Of a stretch of DNA of 64,000 nt, positions 7,687 through 15,781 are shown piece after piece (position 1 is the first letter of the stretch; the number at the start of each line of letters is the position of its first letter). The notes beneath the pieces were generated by a model. The model saw only the letters and a list, made by a program, of their open reading frames with translations, did not search any database and had not been told where the DNA came from. Made by a program: the position numbers and the translations under genes. This stretch comes from Rhizobium sp. ICMP 5592 (GTDB lineage: Bacteria > Pseudomonadota > Alphaproteobacteria > Rhizobiales > Rhizobiaceae): NCBI RefSeq assembly GCF_009498525.1, contig NZ_QSNT01000010.1, forward strand, positions 91,178 through 155,177, written 5' to 3'.

Positions 7687-9207
7687 TCAGGATGCAAGGT
7701 GGAGAAGTTGTTCGTGAGTGGCTTCAGAGGCTGAGACTTCGCCAACAATCTTGCCGCGACGAAAAACGAGGATGCGGTCAGCAACTTGGAGGATTTCGTC
7801 TAACTCTGACGAAACGACTAAAGCGGTTTTGCCCTGAGCAACGAAGTTTCTCAAAAAGGCATAAATCGCCTGCTTGGCCCCTTCATCGATCCCTCGCGTC
7901 GGTTCATCGCAAAGCAAGATGCGCGGGTCGGTTACAAGGCACCGGGAGAGTACGACTTTTTGCTGATTGCCACCGGAGAGGTTTTGGACGTCGTCTTCCG
8001 CCGATCCCATACGAAGGGAAAAGGCTTGGGCCATCTCGGCCACGACTTTCTTTTCCCGGCGACGTTTTACGAAGCCGAATATCGAATAATCGGGTAACGC
8101 GGAAAGAGATATGTTCTCCCTGATGGGCCTGCAGAGGATTAGACCGGTTTCTTTCCGATCCTCTGTCGCCAACGCCATCCGTTTGGTAATCGCGTCGCGC
8201 GGGGAGGTAACCGCCACCCGCTTTCCATCGATCTGAAGCTCGCCATCATCATGCTTCGTAATGCCGAATAAGGAGTCCAGAAACTCGCTACGACCCGCTC
8301 CCATGAGACCAAAGATACCGAGAATCTCTCGCTCCTTGAGCTGGAAGCTGATGTTCTGGAACTGGTCCCCCCTGGTGTAGTCCTTTACCTCGAGGATGGT
8401 CGAGCCCGGCTCCCGATGATCGGCAGAGAGCGGTTTCACGACGCGCCCTACTATGAGGCGCACCAGCTCCTCCCGGTCTATGTCGGCCAGCTTTCCTGTT
8501 TGAACGAACGCGCCATCCCGAAAAACGGTGTAGTCCTCAGCAATTCGGAACAGCTCGCTCAACCTATGTGAGACATAGATGATACCCACACCTTGCTGCG
8601 TCAGCGACCGAATTGCCTCAAAAAGGATGTCTGTCTCGCCTTCTCCAATTGCGGAGGTCGGCTCGTCCATGATGAGGACTTTGCTGTTTTGGCTAATTGC
8701 CTTGGCAATCTCAACCAGCTGAATTTTTGCGATCGATAGGTCGCCTACGCGAGTCTTGGCGTTGATCGGGAACTTCAGGCGATCTAGGAGATCCTGCGCG
8801 GTTTTGAAGAGAGCGGGATAGTCAACGATGCCGAACCTGGTCGGCTCGCGACCAAGATAAATGTTCTCAGCAACAGTTGCTTCGACAACCGGGCTTAATT
8901 CCTGCGTAATGATTGCTATTCCGGCGCCCAGCGCGTCGCGCGGAGACGTGAAGTGAACGGGAATGCCGTTAAATTCTACCTCACCTTCGTCGGGTCTTGT
9001 CAGGCCCATGAGGATACTCAAAAAGGTCGACTTCCCAGCACCGTTTCCTCCGCACAGGGCGTGTACCGACCCTGGACGAAGGTCAAGCCGGCCATCGGTA
9101 AGGGCAGCAATAAGACCGTAGGTTTTCTTAACCCTTCTCGCGGACAGCAAGTTCTGGGTCTCGCCTCGTTCACCGAGATACGAATTGGCATCGATAAAGG
9201 TCGACAA
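7687..9207 (-). CDS. Ribose-type sugar ABC transporter, double ATPase (RbsA family)
   Basis: This is a 506-residue protein with two fused ABC domains, the usual length for RbsA/XylG. The first half has Walker A GGNGAGKSTFL and Walker B VLIMDEPTSAIGE. The second half has a degenerate P-loop region (GLMGAGRSEFLDSLFG) and the signature NLSGGNQQKVVLSRCL with CDEPTRGIDEG. The start is a TTG (TTG-TCG-ACC) with a strong GGAGGAGGAA ribosome site just upstream. It is the first gene of the minus-strand operon and faces the divergent epimerase/regulator operon across about 300 bases holding candidate operators. It closely resembles the ATPase at 15782-17305, including GIAIITQELSP and IIYVSHRL blocks. 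Confidence 0.92.
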   Translation of the reverse strand: MSTFIDANSYLGERGETQNLLSARRVKKTYGLIAALTDGRLDLRPGSVHALCGGNGAGKSTFLSILMGLTRPDEGEVEFNGIPVHFTSPRDALGAGIAIITQELSPVVEATVAENIYLGREPTRFGIVDYPALFKTAQDLLDRLKFPINAKTRVGDLSIAKIQLVEIAKAISQNSKVLIMDEPTSAIGEGETDILFEAIRSLTQQGVGIIYVSHRLSELFRIAEDYTVFRDGAFVQTGKLADIDREELVRLIVGRVVKPLSADHREPGSTILEVKDYTRGDQFQNISFQLKEREILGIFGLMGAGRSEFLDSLFGITKHDDGELQIDGKRVAVTSPRDAITKRMALATEDRKETGLILCRPIRENISLSALPDYSIFGFVKRRREKKVVAEMAQAFSLRMGSAEDDVQNLSGGNQQKVVLSRCLVTDPRILLCDEPTRGIDEGAKQAIYAFLRNFVAQGKTALVVSSELDEILQVADRILVFRRGKIVGEVSASEATHEQLLHLAS

Positions 9208-9296
9208 ATGACTTCCTCCTCCGAAATCTCAGTCCTCGCTTTGGCGACTTAATAGCTCACAAAGCGCCACAACGCAATAATTTGTTGGGTAAATGT

Positions 9297-9312
9297 GCAA
9301 ATATAGATTTGC
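9297..9312. promoter_or_regulatory. Candidate operator, inverted repeat GCAAAT-N4-ATTTGC
   Basis: GCAAATATAGATTTGC is a perfect 6-bp inverted repeat with a 4-base centre. It lies 90 bases upstream of the minus-strand transporter operon in the divergent control region. A related repeat lies at 9425-9462. The nearest regulator is the ROK protein at 10463-11695, so it is the natural candidate ligand. This is inference from position and symmetry. Confidence 0.45.
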
Positions 9313-9424
9313 GACGCACAGGGCGTGGACGCTTAATCGGCCGCTGGTTCGAATTTTCAAGTGAGATCTATCTCTTAGGCTGTTCACATGCAACAATCGC
9401 GAACATAACGACGGAAAACAAGGC

Positions 9425-9462
9425 ATTTGCATAAAAATATTTAGTTGCATTACCATGCAAAT
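9425..9462. promoter_or_regulatory. Candidate operator cluster, ATTTGCAT / TTGCAT-N4-ATGCAA
   Basis: ATTTGCAT at 9425-9432 is the exact inverse of ATGCAAAT at 9455-9462, and a tight inverted repeat TTGCAT-TACC-ATGCAA occupies 9445-9460. The half-sites share the TGCAAA core with the repeat at 9297-9312. The cluster ends about 48 bases before the epimerase ATG, where an operator would overlap the plus-strand promoter. Confidence 0.45.
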
Positions 9463-9509
9463 ATACCTTATGAGTGGCCACAATGATTGGCAAAACGGAG
9501 GTAAAAACC

Positions 9510-10397
9510 ATGAGACGCTTAGGCATCCACTCATTTGTATGGACAGGCGGCGAAACTCAAGAAGGTCTTGAGATGGCACTTAGGAAGACGGCCGAACATG
9601 GGTATCGGACCATCGAGTTCGCTTATCTGCGACCCGAGAAGTTCAATCTCGATCAGCTCGCCAAATTGGCGCAGTCTCTGGATGTTGAAATCGGCGTCAC
9701 GATGGGCCTGAACTTCAGCACAGACGTTTCGAGCGAGAACGCGGAAGAGGTTTCTGCCGGCAAGGCCGTATTGGCGGACGCGGTGAGGGCAGTGCGTGAT
9801 ATCGGCGGAAATAAGCTGGGCGGAATCCTTTACTCCGCGCATACCAAATACAATCGCCAGCCAACAAAGCGTGGTTGGGACAACAGTGTCGCAGCAATCG
9901 CTGCAACTGCGGACGTCGCTAAAGATTCCGGCGTTGATCTCGTGTTGGAACTTGTAAACCGCTTCGAGACCAATCTGCTGAACACTACCGCCCAGGGACT
10001 TCGGTTCATCGAAGAAACCGGCTCTGATCACGTACGCCTGCACTTGGATACCTTTCACATGAATATGGAAGAGGCCAATCCGGCTGCAGCGATCCGTCTT
10101 GCGGGCGATAAGATCGGCTATTTCCACATCGGGGAAAGCAATCGCGGTTATCTCGGCGACGGCACGATAAACTTTGATTTGATTTTCGATGCTTTGCTCG
10201 ACGTCGATTACCAGCGCGACATCGTATTCGAAAGTTTCTCGACAGCGGTGGTCGATGAAGGGTTGTCGCTTGCCTGCGCGATTTGGCGGGACACTTGGAC
10301 GGATAACGATCCGTTGGCAGCGCACGCAAAACGTTTCATCGAGCTGAAAATGGATGAAGCGAATCGCCGCCGCGCCACGAACACCCGGTCCTCATAA
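9510..10397 (+). CDS. Sugar epimerase/isomerase, D-tagatose 3-epimerase family (AP endonuclease 2-type TIM barrel)
   Basis: The protein is 295 residues from the ATG at 9510, which has GGAGGT eight bases upstream; an in-frame ATG at 9474 lacks this. The metal ligands of ketose 3-epimerases align by motif: Glu147 in VLELVNRFE, Asp180 in LHLDTFHMN, His206 in GYFHIGES and Glu241 in IVFESF. The motif block NRFETN-LL followed by LDTFHMN is that of D-tagatose/D-psicose 3-epimerases. Such enzymes interconvert free ketohexoses at C3 using Mn or Co. It opens the plus-strand operon, with kinase, GatZ-like protein and polyol dehydrogenases downstream, so a role in moving a ketohexose toward tagatose or fructose is likely. 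The exact sugar is not visible. Confidence 0.85.
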   Translation: MRRLGIHSFVWTGGETQEGLEMALRKTAEHGYRTIEFAYLRPEKFNLDQLAKLAQSLDVEIGVTMGLNFSTDVSSENAEEVSAGKAVLADAVRAVRDIGGNKLGGILYSAHTKYNRQPTKRGWDNSVAAIAATADVAKDSGVDLVLELVNRFETNLLNTTAQGLRFIEETGSDHVRLHLDTFHMNMEEANPAAAIRLAGDKIGYFHIGESNRGYLGDGTINFDLIFDALLDVDYQRDIVFESFSTAVVDEGLSLACAIWRDTWTDNDPLAAHAKRFIELKMDEANRRRATNTRSS

Positions 10398-10407
10398 TCC
10401 TTTAGAC

Positions 10408-10441
10408 GATCTGTCCTGAGAGTGTAAAATCGGGACAGATC
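10408..10441. repeat. 9-bp inverted repeat between epimerase and ROK regulator
   Basis: GATCTGTCC at 10408-10416 is the exact reverse complement of GGACAGATC at 10433-10441, with 16 bases between. It fills most of the gap between the epimerase stop and the GTG start of the regulator. It could be an RNA hairpin that lowers read-through or a regulator site. No run of T follows, so a classical terminator is unlikely. Confidence 0.5.
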
Positions 10442-10462
10442 AACATCTTATGGACCGAAAAA

Positions 10463-11695
10463 GTGAACGATATCATCTCACCAGGAAGCTCGCCTCGCCG
10501 TATCAGGCAAAACAACGTCGCCGCGGCGCTTCGAAGCCTATACACGTTCGGAAAGATGAGCAGGGCTGATCTTGCCAGAAGCCTTGGATTGAATCGGTCT
10601 TCTTCTGGACAGATCGTCGGTGAATTGACCGAAAGCGGTTTCGTTCATGAGGTAGAGGAATCAACTGAACGGCGTGGCGAACAATCGAGGGCGGGACGTC
10701 CCGGAATCCTCCTCGAACTGGTTCCTGATGCGGCATTTTTCATCGGGATCGAGATAGGCGTCGAACACATCACCACTGTTATGATCAACCTATCTGGAAA
10801 AGTTCAATCTTTCCGGACTCAGGCCTTTGATGCTCAGGTCAAAAGCGTTGAGGAAGCCGTAAGTCACGCCGTTGGCCTCAGTCTGGAAGGTATGGACGAC
10901 TCCGTGCTGAAGCGTTGTCGCGGAGTCGGCCTCTCTGCGCCCGCCCACGTTGACGCACATGGTTTCGTTAGCCTGGCCCCGATTATCGGATGGCGTAACG
11001 TGCCGTTGGCGCAAATTGCCAAAGCGGCGCTTCCATTCGACGCGCCGATCATCATTGAGAACGACGCGAACGCTTTCGCAATTGGTGACAGCTACAAACA
11101 TGGCTCGTCCGGAGTTACCTTGTTTCTGCTGATAGAGACCGGCGTTGGCGGTGGAGTTTTGATCGATGGGAAGCTGTTTCGCGGGAGCCACGGACTGGCA
11201 GGCGAGATCGGTCATACCTTGGTTCCCGGCAGCGGCGGACAAAAATTCGAACAGTTGATAGGACGAGAAGCACTTGTGTCGCTTTACCGAGCGGCGACGG
11301 AGCGTAAAGACGCCGATCTCGAAGATTTCCTGAGCGACGTAAGAGATCGAGTGCCTTCCGCTGTCACGATCGCAGAAGACTGGTCGCGCCATCTAGCCTA
11401 CGCGCTCGTGCAGGCGTGCCGCTTGCTCGACCCCGAGAGGATTGTCCTGGGGGGGGCTGTCGCATCACTCTATCCGATGGTCTCCGCGCGGGTCGCGGTT
11501 TATATGGCCGAAGGGCAAGAGATTGCGTTCCCAGCTCCGAAGATTGTGGTCGATGAAGAAGCTGAGTTTGGCTCCGCATTCGGCGCGGCCTGCCTCCTTC
11601 ATCAAAAGTTTATGTCGCCTGGAAGCGAGGCTTTCAGCAGTGAAGATTTAACCCAGATAGGAACAGCCGACGGCGAACACCCTCCCTCGGCATGA
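10463..11695 (+). CDS. ROK-family transcriptional regulator lacking the zinc-binding cysteine motif
   Basis: This is a 410-residue protein starting at a GTG. The N-terminus (about residues 10-70) is a winged helix-turn-helix typical of NagC/Mlc/XylR regulators (RQNNVAAALRSLYTFGKMSR, then ADLARSLGLNRSSSGQIVGEL). The rest is a sugar-kinase-like ROK domain with GIEIGVEHITTVMINL, IENDANAFAIGD and ETGVGGGVLIDGKLFRGSHG. Family members normally have CxCGxxGCxE after GEIGH; here the segment reads GEIGHTLVPGSGGQKFEQLI, with no cysteines. Zinc binding at the usual site is therefore absent. It lies between the epimerase and the kinase genes and probably controls the two divergent promoters at 9.2-9.5 kb in response to a sugar or sugar phosphate. 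Confidence 0.88.
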   Translation: MNDIISPGSSPRRIRQNNVAAALRSLYTFGKMSRADLARSLGLNRSSSGQIVGELTESGFVHEVEESTERRGEQSRAGRPGILLELVPDAAFFIGIEIGVEHITTVMINLSGKVQSFRTQAFDAQVKSVEEAVSHAVGLSLEGMDDSVLKRCRGVGLSAPAHVDAHGFVSLAPIIGWRNVPLAQIAKAALPFDAPIIIENDANAFAIGDSYKHGSSGVTLFLLIETGVGGGVLIDGKLFRGSHGLAGEIGHTLVPGSGGQKFEQLIGREALVSLYRAATERKDADLEDFLSDVRDRVPSAVTIAEDWSRHLAYALVQACRLLDPERIVLGGAVASLYPMVSARVAVYMAEGQEIAFPAPKIVVDEEAEFGSAFGAACLLHQKFMSPGSEAFSSEDLTQIGTADGEHPPSA

Positions 11696-11710
11696 CGGAA
11701 GTTGAACGGA

Positions 11711-12691
11711 ATGGAAACCAATCCCCTCGCACCCGATAACCATGGGCCGACCGTCTGCATCGGTGAAATTTTGGTCGAGATAGTCGCAACAGATGTTGGA
11801 ACCGGATTTTTGGACGCCCAGCCTCTAGTTGGTCCCTATCCCAGCGGAGCACCGGCAATCTTCATCGCCCAGTGTGGGCGAATTGGTGGCAGCGCGGCGA
11901 TGATCGGCGCGGTAGGAAACGACGATTTTGGCCGTGTAAATCTTGACCGCCTTCTAAGGGATGACGTTGATATATCGGCGATATCCATAGATCCCGAATA
12001 CCCAACCGGCAGTGCCTTTGTGCGCTATCGCCCAGATGGCTCACGAGACTTCGTTTTCAACATCGCAAAGTCAGCGGCAGCCCGGTTCAGTTGGACTGAT
12101 GCAGTCGAAAAATTGATAGAGCGCAGCGGCCACTTGCACATCATGGGTTCAGCACTCTCAATGCCAAGTGCTGTTGAAGTTATTGATCGGGCAGTTGCCA
12201 TCATCAAATTGCGCGGTGGTACCATCTCGGTCGATCCAAATATCCGGAAAGAATTGAAGCTCGACGGGGCGACCGAACGTCGGTTCGCGAACCTCATTTC
12301 GATGGCAGACTTACTCCTGCCTTCCGGCGAAGAGTTGGAACGTGCAGCTGGCGTGGAGGGCGAAGAGGCCGCAATTCGGCGACTTTTTGAACTTGGCGTG
12401 AAGGAGATCGTCCTAAAACGTGGTGCTGACGGAGCATCCTACTTCAGCCATGAGCGTGAACGGATCGATGTCCCAGCGTTCGACGTCCGAGAAGTTGATC
12501 CGACTGGAGCTGGTGACTGCTTCGGCGGGGCCTACCTAGCGTGCCGCCGCCTTGGAATGCCTCCAGAGCAAGCTTTGACATATGGCGCGGCGGCAGGCGC
12601 ACGAAATGTGACTATGCGCGGTCCGATGGAAGGTGCCGGTTCGCGCGAGGAACTCGAGTTATTCATCTCTTCGATCGGGAGGCGTGGCTGA
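11711..12691 (+). CDS. PfkB-family sugar kinase
   Basis: This 326-residue kinase of the ribokinase/PfkB family transfers phosphate from ATP to a sugar hydroxyl. Visible features are the N-terminal GEILVEIVATD strand, the GG-rich block CGRIGGSAAMIGAVGNDDFG, the sugar lid region, and the C-terminal signature DPTGAGDCFGGAYL, whose GAGD carries the catalytic Asp and the anion hole. The ATG at 11711 has GGAAG nine bases upstream; an in-frame TTG at 11702 has none in position. The stop overlaps the start of the GatZ-like gene (TGATG), indicating coupled translation. In context the substrate is probably a ketohexose such as tagatose; fructose kinase activity cannot be excluded. Confidence 0.87.
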   Translation: METNPLAPDNHGPTVCIGEILVEIVATDVGTGFLDAQPLVGPYPSGAPAIFIAQCGRIGGSAAMIGAVGNDDFGRVNLDRLLRDDVDISAISIDPEYPTGSAFVRYRPDGSRDFVFNIAKSAAARFSWTDAVEKLIERSGHLHIMGSALSMPSAVEVIDRAVAIIKLRGGTISVDPNIRKELKLDGATERRFANLISMADLLLPSGEELERAAGVEGEEAAIRRLFELGVKEIVLKRGADGASYFSHERERIDVPAFDVREVDPTGAGDCFGGAYLACRRLGMPPEQALTYGAAAGARNVTMRGPMEGAGSREELELFISSIGRRG

Positions 12692-13980
12692 TGCAGATCA
12701 ATTTGCGCGAGTTGGGCTCGCTGAGGCGCAATGGAACGCCGATGGGTATTACATCCGTGTGTTCTGCGCACCCGGTGGTCCTCCGAGCGGCACTTAGATA
12801 CGGAAAGGCGACGTCAACCACAGTTCTCATCGAAGCCACTTGCAATCAGGTCAATCACCAAGGTGGCTATACCGGGATGAAGCCCGCGGACTTCGCCGCA
12901 ATGGTTTACCGATTGGCAGACGAAGAGAATTGTCCTCATGAGCAAGTCGCTTTGGGCGGAGATCATCTCGGCCCTAATCCTTGGCGTCATATGTCGCCGG
13001 AAGCAGCGATGGCGGAAGCCGAGACCATGGTCGCGGCCTACGTTGAAGCGGGGTTCCGAAAAATACATCTTGATGCATCGATGGGCTGCTTGAATGAGCC
13101 AGCCGCGCTCGATGACACCACAACGGCTCACCGTGCCGCACGTCTCGCGGCTGCTGCCGAAGCGGCCGTGCGAAAGGTGGGTGGACAACTGCCGGTATAT
13201 GTCATCGGTACAGAAGTTCCGCCTCCTGGGGGAGCGGACCATGTCTTGACGACTATAGAGCCTACCGGTGCTGATGCAGCCCGACAAACCATCGATATTC
13301 ACCGCAAGGTCTTTGCAGAAGCTGGACTGTCCGATGCTTTTTCGCGGGCAATCGGCTTAGTGGTTCAACCCGGCGTGGAGTTTGGCAACAGCAACATAAT
13401 ATTCTACGACTCGAGCAAAGCCGGATTACTTTCTCAGATTTTGATCAGTGAACCGCAGTTTGTATTCGAGGCTCATTCCACCGATTATCAGGGCACTGCG
13501 GTACTCAACCAATTGGTCAATGACGGCTTCCCAATTCTCAAGGTCGGACCGGAGCTAACGTTTGTACTTCGCGAAGCGCTTTACGCTCTAGACGCGATCG
13601 CGTCAGATTTCTCGGTGGCCTACGGCGACAGACCCCTGTTTGCCGCCATGGAAGCTCTTATGTCGGATCAACCGGCGAATTGGAACCGGCACTATCACGG
13701 CAATAATGACGAACTACGTGTGCTTCGGCATTATTCCCTGTCCGATCGCATCCGGTATTACTGGTCCACGCCCGAGGCACAGACTGCGGTGGAGCGGCTT
13801 TTTGCCGTGCTCAGAGGACAGCGTCTGCCGCTTCCCCTGTTTTGGCAGCATCTGCCTTCTGCAGGACAGTTCGCTGACATACCCCTCGACCCGGAAGCCG
13901 TTCTGATTTGGCGGGTCACCAAAACCCTATCGGCCTACCAGAATGCCTGCGGATTGCAGCAATGGTCACCAACTGTTTAG
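12691..13980 (+). CDS. GatZ/KbaZ-family protein (tagatose-bisphosphate aldolase subunit or tagatose-6-phosphate 4-epimerase)
   Basis: This 429-residue protein belongs to the GatZ/KbaZ family. Family blocks include GITSVCSAHPVVLRAAL, LIEATCNQVNHQGGYTGMKP, LGGDHLGPNPWR, KIHLDASMGC, YVIGTEVPPPGG and FEAHSTDYQ. In enterics GatZ assists the tagatose-1,6-bisphosphate aldolase GatY. In agrobacteria, as I recall from published work on galactitol and altritol catabolism, a family member acts as a D-tagatose 6-phosphate 4-epimerase giving fructose 6-phosphate. No GatY/KbaY partner is present in this cluster, which favours the epimerase role here. The frame is open upstream to 12541, but the ATG at 12691 overlaps the kinase stop and gives the usual length. 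Confidence 0.85.
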   Translation: MQINLRELGSLRRNGTPMGITSVCSAHPVVLRAALRYGKATSTTVLIEATCNQVNHQGGYTGMKPADFAAMVYRLADEENCPHEQVALGGDHLGPNPWRHMSPEAAMAEAETMVAAYVEAGFRKIHLDASMGCLNEPAALDDTTTAHRAARLAAAAEAAVRKVGGQLPVYVIGTEVPPPGGADHVLTTIEPTGADAARQTIDIHRKVFAEAGLSDAFSRAIGLVVQPGVEFGNSNIIFYDSSKAGLLSQILISEPQFVFEAHSTDYQGTAVLNQLVNDGFPILKVGPELTFVLREALYALDAIASDFSVAYGDRPLFAAMEALMSDQPANWNRHYHGNNDELRVLRHYSLSDRIRYYWSTPEAQTAVERLFAVLRGQRLPLPLFWQHLPSAGQFADIPLDPEAVLIWRVTKTLSAYQNACGLQQWSPTV

Positions 13981-14010
13981 CTTCAAACGAATACCCAAGA
14001 GGAGGAAGAC

Positions 14011-14736
14011 ATGAACGAACTTCAAGGTAAAGTAGCTGCTGTCACGGGCGCGGCATCGGGCATTGGTCTGGCTTCAGCGGAGGCTATGGTCGCTGCGGGT
14101 GCCACGGTAGTTTTCGTTGATCGCGATGTGAGCGCGTTGCAGGCGGTTTGTGAGCGTATCGGAGATCGTGCCCTTCCCTTGGTAATAGACCTTTTGAACC
14201 CGGAACAATGTGCGACCCTGTTGGACGGGGTGCTGACCAAAGCGGGCCAATTGGACATTCTCCACGCCAACGCAGGAACATACATCGGCGGCGATCTTGC
14301 GGAGGCAAACCTCGATGCGATTGACCGGATGCTGAGCCTCAACGTCAACGTGGTGATGAAAAACGTCCGGTCCGTTATACCCCACATGATCGAACGCGGC
14401 GCCGGCGATATCATAATCACCAGTTCCGTTGCTGGCCACACTGCTGTGCCGTGGGAGCCCGTATACTCCGCGTCAAAGTGGGCGATGACCTCGTTCGTTC
14501 AAACGATGCGTCGCCAGTTGTTGAAGAATGGCATCCGGGTGGGCTCGGTATCCCCTGGACCAGTCATCAGTGCATTGCTCGCTGACTGGCCGGAAGAAAA
14601 TCTACGCAAAGCGAAAGAGTCTGGCGGACTGATCGAACCTAAAGAGGTCGCAGAAGCGGTCATTTTCATGCTCACCCGCCCCCGCACAGTGACGATCCGG
14701 GACGTGGTTATTCTGCCCAGCGCATTCGATATCTGA
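14011..14736 (+). CDS. Short-chain dehydrogenase, ribitol/altritol dehydrogenase-like
   Basis: This is a 241-residue classical SDR. It shows the NAD(P)-binding TGAASGIG turn near residue 12, Asp near the end of strand 2 (VFVDRD) favouring NAD, the NAG block (HANAGTY), and the catalytic Ser-Tyr-Lys set in ITSSVAG and YSASK. The C-terminal part (MRRQLLKNGIRVGSVSPGPV, then SALLADWPEENL and RTVTIRDVVILP) closely recalls ribitol 2-dehydrogenases. Such enzymes oxidise polyols to ketoses. A GAGGAGG site precedes the ATG. It is followed after 10 bases by a second SDR, and the pair probably feeds the epimerase and kinase encoded upstream. Confidence 0.86.
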   Translation: MNELQGKVAAVTGAASGIGLASAEAMVAAGATVVFVDRDVSALQAVCERIGDRALPLVIDLLNPEQCATLLDGVLTKAGQLDILHANAGTYIGGDLAEANLDAIDRMLSLNVNVVMKNVRSVIPHMIERGAGDIIITSSVAGHTAVPWEPVYSASKWAMTSFVQTMRRQLLKNGIRVGSVSPGPVISALLADWPEENLRKAKESGGLIEPKEVAEAVIFMLTRPRTVTIRDVVILPSAFDI

Positions 14737-14746
14737 GGATCGGTAG

Positions 14747-15520
14747 ATGACATATCAGGAGCGATTTCGTCTCGATGGCGAGCAGGCAGTGGTGACAGGC
14801 GGCGGTCGAGCAATCGGACTGTGTTGTGTAGAAGCATTGGCTGAGGCTGGTGCAAAGGTCGCGATAATCGAACGCAACGAAAGCGACGCTGCCGAAGCGC
14901 TCACGCTGCGCCAGAAAGGATACGACATTGACCTTTTCATCGGAGATGTCGCGAACTCAAGCCGCATCGATGAGATTGCCAATCAACTGGCCGCGGAGGG
15001 GCGGTCAGCTACGATCCTCGTCAACAACGCGGGAATCGGGCAAAGCGGAATACCTTCCGAACGTGTCACCGACGCAGACTGGTTGAGAATGATGGATGTC
15101 AACGTTAATGGCGTCTTTTGGTGCTCTCGTTCATTCGGTCGACACATGATAGAGATGGGTCGAGGCACTATTGTCAACCTGGGCTCAATGTCCGGAAATA
15201 TCTGTAATCGACCTCAACCTCAAACCCCGTACAATGTGTCCAAGGCAGCTGTCCATCATATGACCAGGTCGATGGCAGCGGAATGGGCATCTCACGGGAT
15301 CAGGGTGAACTCCGTTGCTCCAACTTACATAGAGACGCCGATGGTTGTTGCCGTGGAGGCAAACCGTGATCGTATTCCGGTTTGGCTCGCCGATACGCCA
15401 ATGGGCCGAATGGGAACCCCGGAAGAGGTCGCGAACGTCGTGCTCTTTCTGGCTTCACGCGCATCAAGTCTTATGACGGGTGCGATAGTAAACGCGGATG
15501 GCGGCTTCACGTGCTGGTAA
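14747..15520 (+). CDS. Short-chain dehydrogenase, galactitol 2-dehydrogenase-like
   Basis: This is a 257-residue SDR with TGGGRAIG at the nucleotide site, VNNAGIG, and the catalytic Ser (NLGSMSG) and YNVSK. The blocks VNVNGVFWCSRSFGRHMIEMG, TIVNLGSMSGNICNRPQ, AAEWASHGIRVNSVAP and DTPMGRMGTPEEVA, with the aromatic C-terminus NADGGFTCW, match the galactitol dehydrogenases described from Rhodobacter and Rhizobium, which bind Mg near the C-terminal Trp. It would oxidise a hexitol to a ketohexose with NAD. As last gene of the 9.5-15.5 kb series it completes a plausible polyol pathway. The substrate is inferred from resemblance only. Confidence 0.85.
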   Translation: MTYQERFRLDGEQAVVTGGGRAIGLCCVEALAEAGAKVAIIERNESDAAEALTLRQKGYDIDLFIGDVANSSRIDEIANQLAAEGRSATILVNNAGIGQSGIPSERVTDADWLRMMDVNVNGVFWCSRSFGRHMIEMGRGTIVNLGSMSGNICNRPQPQTPYNVSKAAVHHMTRSMAAEWASHGIRVNSVAPTYIETPMVVAVEANRDRIPVWLADTPMGRMGTPEEVANVVLFLASRASSLMTGAIVNADGGFTCW

Positions 15521-15781
15521 GCCGCTAGCTTAAAAAGCGACACTGTCTGTTCGAAATCGATGCAACCGGTTGTTTGCAGGGCGCATTCGGCTGCGTCGCC
15601 GTATTGAATTAAGTATCTGTTTTTTAACAATATTTTTTCCAATATTCACGTTGCTCGCATTGCAATTATCAATTTGTTGTGACAGCATACGAATTATACA
15701 AGCGAGGCAGCATGCTGTGTTACCGCTAAGACGCGATCAAGAGGGAGGGTCTCTTCGCTCTTAGGGAGATGGGGGAGGCAG
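15521..15781 (+). promoter_or_regulatory. AT-rich control region upstream of the second transporter operon
   Basis: This 261-base stretch has no gene. It is clearly more AT-rich than its surroundings around 15600-15700, as expected of a promoter region. It holds small symmetrical elements such as ATTGCAAT near 15659 and a TGCA-containing stretch similar to the putative operators at 9.3-9.5 kb. A long GGGAGATGGGGGAGG purine tract precedes the ATPase ATG at 15782 and includes its ribosome site. Confidence 0.4.

Noticed and set aside
9229..9579. A minus-strand frame spanning the divergent promoter region
   Set aside because: It would overlap the epimerase start and cross the operator-like repeats; its composition is not protein-like.
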